From: Syntrophomonadaceae bacterium | GTDB lineage: Bacteria > Bacillota > PH28-bin88 | Direction of reading: 5' to 3' | DNA: 64,000 bases | Assembly (NCBI GenBank): GCA_018333865.1 | Contig: JAGXSE010000066.1 | Coordinates: 1 to 64,000, forward strand | Part shown: one piece after another, positions 17,106-25,108 of the stretch | Layout of the letters: the number at the start of each line of letters is the position of its first letter | Numbering within the stretch: the first letter of the stretch is position 1 | Position numbers and translations under genes: made by a program | The notes under the pieces: generated by a model | Told to the model about the DNA's origin: nothing | Databases searched by the model: none | Seen by the model: only the letters and a program-made list of their open reading frames with translations

Positions 17106-17214
17106 ACCTCCTTTCCAAAAGTGGGGGCTTGCCCGTTTCCGTCGCAAACCTTGACTATCTTGAGATAGTGGCCTTTTTCCATAGGTCAGACCTTTAGGAA
17201 GAAAGGCTCGGAGA
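17106..17214 (-). promoter_or_regulatory. Moco/Tuco-type riboswitch candidate
   Basis: The minus-strand leader of modABC shows a compact multi-stem fold: CCTTT/AAAGG near 17205-17188, a variable hairpin ACTATC-TCAA-GATAGT, and a TTGC..CG-GAAA-CG..GCAA hairpin capped by a GNRA tetraloop. CTCCGAGCC and TGACCTATGG segments flank these. Location before a molybdate transporter, and a GNRA-capped stem, agree with the Moco RNA motif as I know it. I could not run a covariance search, so the class is not proven. Confidence 0.65.
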
Positions 17215-17289
17215 TAATTGCTTATATCTTTTTTTTAATCCTACAGCATAAGGCCAGGCTAGTCAATACCCGCCCTAATTGCTGCCCTG

Positions 17290-17316
17290 GCAAGTCAAGA
17301 ACCGTCCCCGACTTGC
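17290..17316. repeat. Dispersed GGGGACGGTTC palindromic repeat, copy 2
   Basis: GCAAGTC / GACTTGC arms enclose AAGAACCGTCCCC. It begins one base beyond the stop codon of the adjacent TRAP permease gene. Confidence 0.8.
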
Positions 17317-17317
17317 G

Positions 17318-18622
17318 CTACTTTCCGCCTAATACCAGGTTTGGCAGCCACAGGGTAAGGGACGGGAACAGGGTGATCAGGGCCAAGCCGATTAGCAGGG
17401 GGATGTAAAAAGGCAGACAGCCCTTCACGATCCTGGCCAGGGGGACCCCAGTGGCCTTGTTTAAGACAAAGAGTACAGCACCAAAAGGCGGAGTCAAAAG
17501 TCCGATCATCAGGTTAAAGACCATTACCAGGCCAAAATGGATGGGGTCAATCCCCACCATGGTCACTAATGGCAAAAGCACCGGTGTCAATATACTCAAA
17601 GCAGCAATAGTCTCCAGAAACATCCCTACCACCAGCAACAAGAGGTTGATAATCAATAGTACCATCAGCGGATCCTGGGTAAAGGCCATGATCTGTTCCG
17701 CAAAAATGATGGGTACCCGGCTGCGGATAACCATAAAGGCGTAAGCGCTGGCCACAGAAACTAATAGGAGCACAACTGCCGAATCAATCATGGTCTGTTT
17801 GATAATTTCCCAAAGCTCCCGCAGATTCAATTCTTTGTATATTTTCATGGCTAGGATCAAGGCATAGACTACAGCGACAGCGGCAGCCTCCGTGGGGGTG
17901 AAGAAACCGCTTAGAATTCCGCCTACCAGGATAACCGGTGTACCCAGAGCCAGAACACCGCTTTTAAAGGCCTTAACTTTTTCCACCCAGGTACTTTTTC
18001 CGCCATGGGGGAAATTGTATATATGCGCATAAAATGAAGTCATCAGCATCAGCACGATGCCGATTAGTATTCCGGGCAGGAGGCCCCCGAGCAAAATACC
18101 GCCCACGGAAATATTGGCGATAATGGCGTAAATTACCAAGGGGACACTGGGGGGGATGATGGGGCCAATTGTGGCCGAAGCGGCAGTAATACCAACGCTG
18201 ACTTCGTCGGTGTAGCCCCCGTCTTTCATCGCCTTGTATTCTATAGCCCCCAGACCGGCGGCATCGGCTACAGCCACACCGCTCATACCGGCAAAAATCA
18301 TGCTGGCCAGAATATTCACATGGCCCAACCCGCCTTTTACCGGGCCGACAATGACCTTGGCAAAGTCAAAGATTCTTACCGTCATCCCGCCAGCGTTCAT
18401 GATCCTGCCGGCAAACAAAAAGAAGGGGATGGCCAGGAGGATAAAACTGTTTACGCCGCCAAACATGCGTAAAACTAAAAGCTCGGGGTTGATCCCAATG
18501 CCAACGCCAAGGAGCATTAAAGCCAGGGTGGTCAAACCAAGGGAAAAGGCAACCGGTACCCCGGCTATAAAAAAGAACAACAGAATACCGATAAAAAGTA
18601 AAACCATCATTGTCTCACTCAT
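17318..18622 (-). CDS. TRAP transporter large permease (DctM type), system 1
   Basis: 434 residues with about 12 membrane helices. Family motifs include GVPVAFSLGLTTL near the start, FAGMSGVAVADAAGLG and GFFTPTEAAAVAVVYAL. It carries the Na+-coupled transport step for organic or sugar acids delivered by the DctP-type protein. Its start overlaps the dctQ stop by four bases (ATGA). Upstream neighbours are a gluconokinase and KDG-type aldolase, so a sugar acid such as gluconate is a plausible substrate. Confidence 0.92.
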   Translation of the reverse strand: MSETMMVLLFIGILLFFFIAGVPVAFSLGLTTLALMLLGVGIGINPELLVLRMFGGVNSFILLAIPFFLFAGRIMNAGGMTVRIFDFAKVIVGPVKGGLGHVNILASMIFAGMSGVAVADAAGLGAIEYKAMKDGGYTDEVSVGITAASATIGPIIPPSVPLVIYAIIANISVGGILLGGLLPGILIGIVLMLMTSFYAHIYNFPHGGKSTWVEKVKAFKSGVLALGTPVILVGGILSGFFTPTEAAAVAVVYALILAMKIYKELNLRELWEIIKQTMIDSAVVLLLVSVASAYAFMVIRSRVPIIFAEQIMAFTQDPLMVLLIINLLLLVVGMFLETIAALSILTPVLLPLVTMVGIDPIHFGLVMVFNLMIGLLTPPFGAVLFVLNKATGVPLARIVKGCLPFYIPLLIGLALITLFPSLTLWLPNLVLGGK

Positions 18623-19206
18623 GTTGTCACCCGCCCCTTCCCAAAGAAAGACTGCCTAATCGCATCGATATAGTAAATCAGCCACCGTATTTGATAAATA
18701 CCGATAAAGGTTAGGCCCAGGGTCATCATACCATAGAGGTGTCCGACTCTTAACCAGGGAATAGCCCCAACCGGCGACACCATCATTTTAAATGTAAACT
18801 GATAGCTGCCAATAACAGCTACCGCCAGGAAAAACAGGATGAGCAGGCATGAGATAAACTCCAAGACCAGCTTGACCTTAGCCGGGAAATAGTCCACCAA
18901 GGAAGTAATGGTAATGTGTTCTTTCTTGCGCCAGGCAACGGCTGAGCCAAAAAAGACAAAGAATATTAAGAGGTATCTGGCTGCTTCTTCAGTCCATGGC
19001 AGAGATAAGCCAACATGGACTGTAACATACCTGATCAGAACCTGCATGATAACAAACAACACTACAAAGCAAAAAATTACTGAAGAGACCAGCAACAAAA
19101 CCCGGTCAAAAGCGGTTTCCTTGAGTTCCGTCCGGATTTTCAAGCCTTCTGGCGCCTTCGCAGGCGGTGGGGCATTACTGACCGCTGCCACTTTAACTTT
19201 TGTCAT
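18619..19206 (-). CDS. TRAP transporter small permease (DctQ type), system 1
   Basis: 195 residues with four predicted helices and the conserved LPWTEEAARYLLIFFVFFGSA-type segment. ATG 19206 is preferred because GGGAGG precedes it; a frame from 19239 would place that site inside the gene. It connects the binding protein to the large permease. A GC-rich hairpin separates it from dctP upstream. Confidence 0.9.
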   Translation of the reverse strand: MTKVKVAAVSNAPPPAKAPEGLKIRTELKETAFDRVLLLVSSVIFCFVVLFVIMQVLIRYVTVHVGLSLPWTEEAARYLLIFFVFFGSAVAWRKKEHITITSLVDYFPAKVKLVLEFISCLLILFFLAVAVIGSYQFTFKMMVSPVGAIPWLRVGHLYGMMTLGLTFIGIYQIRWLIYYIDAIRQSFFGKGRVTT

Positions 19207-19251
19207 CAAATTTAACCTCCCAACCAAGGAATGCATCATTTATAAGGATAA

Positions 19252-19280
19252 GGGCCGCCAGCGGTTCCCGATGACGGCCC
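19252..19280 (-). promoter_or_regulatory. Hairpin between TRAP dctP and dctQ, system 1
   Basis: GGGCCG / CGGCCC arms around a 17-base loop in the 104-base spacer. No T-run follows, so it probably modulates mRNA stability or read-through rather than ending transcription. Confidence 0.5.
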
Positions 19281-19310
19281 GGCCTAATGCTAAACTACCT
19301 TTAAGTATAA

Positions 19311-20327
19311 TTATTTTGCGTAAGACTGTACTTCCTTCAGGGTAGTTACTCTGAACTGGGTGTTGAAGAGTCTCTCAATAGCCGGCATCCCCTTGTTCAG
19401 GAAAGCTGCCCGGTCTGCCTGGACAACGGTCATCCCAAGTCTTTCCAGGTCCTTGATCACTTGCTCTTCTTTAGCCTTCATTTGGCTCGAACCCCAGGCG
19501 GCAGCTTCTTTAGCTGATTCCAGCACCAAATTCCTGGTCTTTTCGTTAAGACCGTTCAGCCACTTGGTATTAAAGCTGATCAGGCCTAAACTGACCAGGT
19601 GACCAGTTAAAGATAGGTGGGATTGCACTTCGTTCAGTTTAAAACCATGAATCTGGGTCAAGTCGCCTTCCGAAGCGTCGGCAACACCGGTAGCTAAAGC
19701 TGTATACAACTCACCCAGAGGGATGGGAACAGTAGAAGCGCCGACTTCAGTCCAGACGGCGACCCAGGTCGGCAACACCGGCAGGCGGAGTTTAATCCCT
19801 TTTAGATCCTCAGGAGTAACAACCGGCTTTTTGGAGGTAAAGTGGCGCAGGCCGCGGTAAATTGGCGCCGCCAAGGTTGTGTTGCCCGCTGCTTCCATAC
19901 TTGCAAGCATTTTAGCGCCTAACTCACCATTCCAAATAGCCATGATGTGGTTCCAGTCTTTCATTACAAAAGGCGTGTCAAGAAAGTAAAAGGGCGGCGC
20001 ATAGGCATTAATAGGAATCCCGCCGCCGGTCTGCCCTTGAATGGCGCCAGCAGTAACAGCCTTCATAATGTCTTCTTCGTTCCCCATGGCGCCAGCCAGG
20101 AACAGGTTAACCTTCACGTTTCCGTTGCTCTTGGCTTCCGCCAACTCTTTAAACTTCTTGGCCACATCACTCACGATGTGAGCTTCAGCAAAAGCAGTCG
20201 CCATGCTGATCTCGATCTTCTGGATTTCCGCCGCAGGCGGGGGTGCCGGCTGCTGAGCTGCCGGGGCGCACCCTACTACAGAAACCATAAGCGCAACAAC
20301 TAACAATAGGCATAAAATCTTTTTCAC
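19311..20327 (-). CDS. TRAP transporter solute-binding lipoprotein (DctP type), system 1
   Basis: 338 residues. Lipoprotein signal MKKILCLLLVVALMVSVVGC with lipobox SVVGC. The DctP domain shows FLAGAMGNEEDIMKAVTAG, a conserved arginine segment (LKGIKLRLPVLPTWVAVW) that normally contacts the substrate carboxylate, and GELYTALATGVADASEG. It differs strongly from the two DctP paralogues at 28758 and 30332, so it likely has another specificity. First gene of the TRAP system 1 unit downstream of the kinase gene. Confidence 0.92.
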   Translation of the reverse strand: MKKILCLLLVVALMVSVVGCAPAAQQPAPPPAAEIQKIEISMATAFAEAHIVSDVAKKFKELAEAKSNGNVKVNLFLAGAMGNEEDIMKAVTAGAIQGQTGGGIPINAYAPPFYFLDTPFVMKDWNHIMAIWNGELGAKMLASMEAAGNTTLAAPIYRGLRHFTSKKPVVTPEDLKGIKLRLPVLPTWVAVWTEVGASTVPIPLGELYTALATGVADASEGDLTQIHGFKLNEVQSHLSLTGHLVSLGLISFNTKWLNGLNEKTRNLVLESAKEAAAWGSSQMKAKEEQVIKDLERLGMTVVQADRAAFLNKGMPAIERLFNTQFRVTTLKEVQSYAK

Positions 20328-20666
20328 TGTTGGTGTCCCTCCTTAAATCTTACTGATACCCATTTTTCTGCGGCCCAGACTACCATCTAGCTTGCTTCAT
20401 CTCCCACCTCCCTTGATTGATCAAAAATTCTCTATTTTTTAATACAAAGCCCGCAAAATAATAATATTTAGAAAATGTTGAATATGGGGACGGTTCTTGA
20501 GTTGAATGGATAATAAATTGGCAATAGCTAAACGTTTCATCGAATGATTACTACTCCAGCTAAAACTTAAAGGTAATAAATTTTTTGGGGCGTAACCGCT
20601 CTTTTAACCGCCACAATGCACATCTGCCCATTCAAGTCAAGAACCGTCCCCAACTTGCGCTCCCAT
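20328..20666. other. 339-bp spacer between TRAP dctP and kinase gene
   Basis: AT-rich sequence without a convincing gene. It holds three copies of the GGGGACGGTTC repeat (20486-20508 and the pair 20627-20696, the last running into the kinase gene). A promoter for dctP probably lies here, but I cannot single one out. Confidence 0.6.
20486..20508. repeat. Dispersed GGGGACGGTTC repeat, copy 3
   Basis: GGGGACGGTTCTTGAGTTGAAT, a half-element of the palindromic family found elsewhere in the window. Confidence 0.7.
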
Positions 20667-20696
20667 TCAATTCAAGAACCGTCCCCAACTTGCGTC
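20627..20696. repeat. Two tandem 35-bp copies of the GGGGACGGTTC repeat
   Basis: Units 20627-20661 and 20662-20696 share CCCATTCAA.TCAAGAACCGTCCCCAACTTGCG with very few differences. The second unit supplies the last nine codons and stop of the kinase gene. Confidence 0.85.
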
Positions 20697-22178
20697 CAAT
20701 TGGTGATAAATGTTTTGATAAAGGGTAAACATCTTCTGGTATGCAGGAACTTCATCTGGCTTTGGCGGCAGTTTTTCCCTGATCTGAATCAGGGCCGCCG
20801 CGTCTTCCCAGCGGGGATAGAGGCCCAAATACTTACCTGCCATGATAGCTGCGCCAAAACCCGACCCTTCGGTGACCTGGGGAATAGAGACAGCCCGATC
20901 AAAAACACTGGCCAGAATTTGGCACCATAAATCTGATTTGGCGAAACCACCGGTCAGCCTGATCTCCTCAATGCGATCCATCTGATCTAACACCTGATAG
21001 ATGCTGTAAATGCTGTAGGCAATGCCTTCCAGGACAGAGCGGACCAGATGCTGCTTGGTATGGGTAAAACCGAGGCCGGCAAATACCCCGCGAGCATCGG
21101 CATTCCAGTATGGATTTCGTTCCCCGTTTAAAAAAGGCAAAAAAATCAGTCCATCTGAACCAGCAGGGACCTGTGCGGCGTATTGACTGAAAATCTCGTC
21201 AGGGGCTATCTGTAACCTGCCAGCAACGGCTGTTTCAGCATCCCCCACAATATCCCTCAGCCAACGCAATACATTGCCAGCATTGCTGATAATCCCGCCG
21301 GAAACCCAGTAATCTTCCGCCAGGCAGTAGCACCAGGTTCGCTGCAGGGCATCTGTTAACGGCCTGTCGGTGATCATCCGGATGGCCCCGCTGGTGCCGA
21401 TATCAATATTAACCTGGCCTTTGGATAAACACCCAGCCCCTAAGTTGGCCAAGGGGCCGTCCCCTGCTCCAATCACAACCGGCAGATCGGGAACCAGGCC
21501 CATTTTGCTTGCATAAGGCTCTTTAATCCCCCGCAGGACATAGGATGGAGGAACTGTCGGGGACAACTGATCAAGCCTTATTTCCGCCACATCCAGGGCT
21601 TCTTCCTCCCAGCGCCGGCTGTGAATGTTAAAAAGTCCAGTGGCGGAAGCCAAAGACCAATCTACCACATATTCACCAAACAGGCGGAACAGGACATATT
21701 CCTTGATGGAAATAAATTTTACGGCTTTAGCGAAAATATCCGGATGGCATTCCTTCAGCCAGCGAAGTTTGGCCAGCGGGTACAGGGGCTGCAAGGGACA
21801 CCCGGTCAGTTGGTAAAGTTGATTATGGTCCAGCTTCCCCCGCAAGGATTTAGCAACAGCACTGCTGCGGCCATCGGCCCAGATCAGCATCGGGTAAAGG
21901 GCTTCGCCGCTGTTTCCAACCGGGATCAGGCTATACAATGCTGAACTAATGCCCAGGCCGGCAATCTTATTTTTGGGAACCCGGGCCCCGCTCATCAGCG
22001 AGGCCACGCTTTCCAACACTGCTCTGAATATTCTTTCGGGGTCCTGTTCAGCTCCGTTGGGAGGCAGGTAAACTGTCTCATATTCTACCCCGGCCCGGTG
22101 ATGAATGCGGCCAAGTTCGTCAAACAGAATTGCCCGGGTGCTGGTTGTGCCGATATCTAAGCCGATTAAATACTGCAT
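20667..22178 (-). CDS. FGGY-family carbohydrate kinase, gluconokinase-like
   Basis: 503 residues with the two actin-like ATPase domains. N-terminal GLDIGTTSTRAILFD binds phosphate; PLYPLAKLRWLKE, DWSLASATGLFNI and GAGDGPLANLGAG resemble FGGY gluconokinases. It would phosphorylate gluconate or a related sugar acid or sugar. ATG 22178 suits the GGAGAG site better than GTG 22184. The C-terminal nine codons (DASWGRFLN) come from a dispersed repeat, so the original end has been replaced or extended. Upstream genes are DHDPS-type lyase, SDR, ADH and AOR, all on this strand. Confidence 0.88.
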   Translation of the reverse strand: MQYLIGLDIGTTSTRAILFDELGRIHHRAGVEYETVYLPPNGAEQDPERIFRAVLESVASLMSGARVPKNKIAGLGISSALYSLIPVGNSGEALYPMLIWADGRSSAVAKSLRGKLDHNQLYQLTGCPLQPLYPLAKLRWLKECHPDIFAKAVKFISIKEYVLFRLFGEYVVDWSLASATGLFNIHSRRWEEEALDVAEIRLDQLSPTVPPSYVLRGIKEPYASKMGLVPDLPVVIGAGDGPLANLGAGCLSKGQVNIDIGTSGAIRMITDRPLTDALQRTWCYCLAEDYWVSGGIISNAGNVLRWLRDIVGDAETAVAGRLQIAPDEIFSQYAAQVPAGSDGLIFLPFLNGERNPYWNADARGVFAGLGFTHTKQHLVRSVLEGIAYSIYSIYQVLDQMDRIEEIRLTGGFAKSDLWCQILASVFDRAVSIPQVTEGSGFGAAIMAGKYLGLYPRWEDAAALIQIREKLPPKPDEVPAYQKMFTLYQNIYHQLDASWGRFLN

Positions 22179-22208
22179 GGCCACGTCTCTCCTTAAAGCA
22201 GGGATAGG

Positions 22209-23099
22209 CTAAAAGTTCAGGTCCAATTTGGCCAGGGCAGCTTCAAAGGTTGCCTTTTCCTGGGAAGTAAAGTCCCTCAAAGGCTTGCGCAGGCCGCTGA
22301 AGCGATAACCCCTTGTTTCAATTGCATATTTATAGGCGGCCAGGTAGGGACCGATTTTCAAGACATCCCGCAGTTGGCTGATCAGGAAGTTTTGCCTGGT
22401 AGCTTCAACAAAGTCTTTTTTGTTAAAGGCATCGTAAAGCTTCACAAAAGGCTCCGGGTAGGGGTTGGCAATCGCCGACACAACGCCATTGCCGCCAATA
22501 TAGAGGGAGGTTAAAACCATCCCGTCGGTACCGATAATAGAGGCATAGCCGTCTTTTTTAATTACATCAATATATTCCTGGAACAGCATGATATCCTTGC
22601 TACTGTCCTTAATACCAATCATATTTGGCCATTTATCAGCCAGTTCGGCTGCCAGCTTCGGGGTAATATTATTGCCGGAGCGGCCAGGGTTGTTGTAAAG
22701 ATAAATGGGAAACTCAGGTACTTCCCCGGCAATTGCTTCAAAAAAACCTCTCAGGGCAATGCTATCGAAAGGATAGAAACTCGGCGCAATTATGGAGATG
22801 CCATCAGCGCCAACATCACGGGCATGCCTGCTGAGTTCGATGGTTTCATCCTGGTTAGTTGTAGTTACTTGAATGACTACAGGAATTCTTTTGGCAGTCT
22901 GGTCAACAACAATCTCCGTTACCAGTTTTCTTTCATCATTATTTAAAACCATGCCTTCGCCCATGGTGCCATTGACGAAGAAACCATGGACACCCTTCTC
23001 AATCATGAAGTCTACATGCTGTCTGAGGGATTCTTGATCGATGTCTTTGCCATTGTTCAAAAACGGAACCATTACAGCTGGGATTACACCATGCAGCAT
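22209..23099 (-). CDS. DHDPS/NAL-family aldolase (KDG aldolase-like)
   Basis: 296 residues, a class I TIM-barrel lyase. The Schiff-base lysine lies in IGIKDSS, the tyrosine in IYLYNNPGRSG, and the substrate carboxylate loop is NGTMGEG instead of GTTGE. Family members cleave 2-keto-3-deoxy sugar acids to pyruvate plus an aldehyde or make dihydrodipicolinate. With a gluconokinase, SDR and TRAP transporters beside it, a sugar-acid lyase is more likely than lysine synthesis. ATG 23099 is chosen as AGGAGAGG then has proper spacing. Confidence 0.85.
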   Translation of the reverse strand: MLHGVIPAVMVPFLNNGKDIDQESLRQHVDFMIEKGVHGFFVNGTMGEGMVLNNDERKLVTEIVVDQTAKRIPVVIQVTTTNQDETIELSRHARDVGADGISIIAPSFYPFDSIALRGFFEAIAGEVPEFPIYLYNNPGRSGNNITPKLAAELADKWPNMIGIKDSSKDIMLFQEYIDVIKKDGYASIIGTDGMVLTSLYIGGNGVVSAIANPYPEPFVKLYDAFNKKDFVEATRQNFLISQLRDVLKIGPYLAAYKYAIETRGYRFSGLRKPLRDFTSQEKATFEAALAKLDLNF

Positions 23100-23149
23100 T
23101 ACAAACATCCTCTCCTGGTTGAGTTATTATATTGACTTGACAGGCCTGC

Positions 23150-23908
23150 TTAGCAGGCCAGCCAGCCGCCGTCAACATAGATTACTTGTCCTGTCACATA
23201 ATCGGAAGCCTCGGATGCCAGGTAAACCGCTGCGCCGGCCAGGTCAGACGGTGACCCGGTTTTCCCCTGGGGGATCCGCCGCAGAGCGTTTTGCTCCCAG
23301 CCTTCCCTTTGGAACAGCTCTTCGGTCATGGCGGTACGGAAGTACCCGGGGCCGATAGCATTAACGTTGATCTTGGGGGCCCATTCTACAGCCATTCCCT
23401 TGGTCATCTGGACCAGCCCGCCCTTGCTGGAACAATAAGGGACAATCGTAGGAATGCCCATAATGGCACTCAGTGAAGCAACATTGATAATTCTGCCTTT
23501 GCCTTTTTGCAGCATGACCTTGGCAGCTGCCTGGGAGGCAAAAAATACGCCTTTTAGATTTACTCCCAAAACCCGGTCCCAATCAGCCTCGGTCATCTCT
23601 ACCGTTGGCTTGCGCACATTTATTCCGGCTCCATTAACAAGGATATCCAGGGTCCCGTATTTTTCCGCCACCCAGTCGACCATGTTCCTGATCTCAGTTA
23701 CATTCAGCATATCTAATTGGTAACTGGCACTGTCAGTGCCAAGGTCTTTTAGCTCTTTCGCTGTTTCGGCCAATTCATCGGCCGATCTGGCAGCTACTAC
23801 CACATCTGCTCCCGCCCCTGCCAAACCAAGAGCAATACCCTTACCCAAGCCCCGGCCGCCACCGGTAACCAGGGCCACTTTGCCTTTTAATGAAAATTTT
23901 TCCAGCAC
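23150..23908 (-). CDS. SDR-family oxidoreductase (gluconate 5-dehydrogenase-like)
   Basis: 252 residues. TGGGRGLGKGIA forms the NAD(P) loop, NGAGINVRKP the NAG site, and S-Y-K catalysis is seen as ASLSA and YCSSKGG. The C-terminus DYVTGQVIYVDGGWL is standard. It interconverts hydroxyl and keto groups of sugar acids; position suggests gluconate or KDG chemistry. The start is GTG with GGAGG eight bases upstream. Cofactor and substrate cannot be assigned from sequence alone. Confidence 0.85.
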   Translation of the reverse strand: MLEKFSLKGKVALVTGGGRGLGKGIALGLAGAGADVVVAARSADELAETAKELKDLGTDSASYQLDMLNVTEIRNMVDWVAEKYGTLDILVNGAGINVRKPTVEMTEADWDRVLGVNLKGVFFASQAAAKVMLQKGKGRIINVASLSAIMGIPTIVPYCSSKGGLVQMTKGMAVEWAPKINVNAIGPGYFRTAMTEELFQREGWEQNALRRIPQGKTGSPSDLAGAAVYLASEASDYVTGQVIYVDGGWLAC

Positions 23909-23932
23909 CTCATTTGCCTCCGTTTACTCCCG

Positions 23933-25087
23933 TTACATGGCCCGCAGGCAGATATCAATCAGGTCCTGCAAGGTCGGCGTGCGCGGGTTAATTGGGATAT
24001 TAACATTTTTCATTGCCTCGGCACAAACAGCCGGCAGCTGCTCTTCCTCCACCCCAAATTCGAGCATTCCGGCCGGCAGCCCGATGTCAAGGGATAGGCG
24101 CCTGATCGCAGCCACAGCTTGCAGAGCTGCCTGATAGGCTGTCAACCCCTCCGTGTTTTCCCCCAAAACCTCGGCGATATGTGCATATTTCTCCAGATTT
24201 CCAATCAGGTTAAATTCCATTACATATGGGAGCAAAATAGCATTTATTGTTCCATGTGGCACATCGAAATAACCGCCGAGGGGGGAGGTGATGGCATGGA
24301 CAACACCCAGCCTGGTATTGGCAAAGGCCATCCCTGCCAACAGGTTCCCCAAGAGCATCTGGTAGCGGGCTTCCAGGTTATCGCCTTTGGCTACGGCCGG
24401 CCGCAAGCTTTGGCCAATTAACCGGATCGATTCCAGGGCTAGCTGCTCAGAAACCGGATCGGTAACGGTATTGGTATAGGATTCAATGGCGTGGGTCAGG
24501 GCATCCATCCCTGTTGCCGCCGTAACCGCAGGGGGCATGGAAACAGTCAAGAGGGGGTCGCAAACTGCAACAGCCGGAGCCAGTTTGGGATGGCCGATAC
24601 CCATCTTGACCTTGCGCTCGGTGTCTTTGATCACGGTAACCCAGGTTATTTCGCTGGCAGTACCGGCAGTAGTCGGCACCGCAATAACCGGCAGAGACTG
24701 GTTGGGAGGTTCCTTACCCCAAAAGTTTTTTATTTCCCCAGGGTTTGCCATCATTAAGCCAATGGCTTTAGCTGTATCCAGTGCACTGCCTCCTCCTAAA
24801 CCAACCAGCACATTTGCCCCGTGGTCATTGGCCAGATCTACCCCTTTTTCTACCTCCCGGGTAGTTGGATTAGGCACCACATCGGCAAACACGGCCACCT
24901 CAATCCCCGCTTTTTGCAAGCTGTCTTTCACTTCATCCGCCATGCCGGCCCTCATAACCCCCGGATCGGTAACCAAAAGCACCCTGGTTCCGCTCAATTC
25001 TTTTACACGATCACCGATCTTCTTAGCCTCTCCGATGCCGAAAAAGATTTTTGTCTTAAGCTGCCACTGGAAGGTCCTTGTGTTCAC
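23933..25087 (-). CDS. Iron-containing alcohol dehydrogenase, copy 1
   Basis: 384 residues of the group III (PF00465) family. NAD-binding GLGGGSALDTAKAIG, the TTAGTASEIT loop, and iron ligands in the segments MDALTHAIESY, RLGVVHAITSPLGG and VPHGTINAILLPYV are visible. It reduces aldehydes to alcohols or the reverse. GTG start follows GAGGGTG. It lies just after the aldehyde oxidoreductase, so both may act on the same aldehyde. A second family member is at 43877. Confidence 0.92.
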   Translation of the reverse strand: MNTRTFQWQLKTKIFFGIGEAKKIGDRVKELSGTRVLLVTDPGVMRAGMADEVKDSLQKAGIEVAVFADVVPNPTTREVEKGVDLANDHGANVLVGLGGGSALDTAKAIGLMMANPGEIKNFWGKEPPNQSLPVIAVPTTAGTASEITWVTVIKDTERKVKMGIGHPKLAPAVAVCDPLLTVSMPPAVTAATGMDALTHAIESYTNTVTDPVSEQLALESIRLIGQSLRPAVAKGDNLEARYQMLLGNLLAGMAFANTRLGVVHAITSPLGGYFDVPHGTINAILLPYVMEFNLIGNLEKYAHIAEVLGENTEGLTAYQAALQAVAAIRRLSLDIGLPAGMLEFGVEEEQLPAVCAEAMKNVNIPINPRTPTLQDLIDICLRAM

Positions 25088-25108
25088 TTAAGCTTCACCC
25101 TCTTTCAT

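Noticed and set aside
17106-17214. 6S RNA as an alternative to a Moco-type riboswitch
   Set aside because: The structure has several short stems and a GNRA hairpin instead of one long rod with a central bubble, and it is followed by an attenuator and modA.
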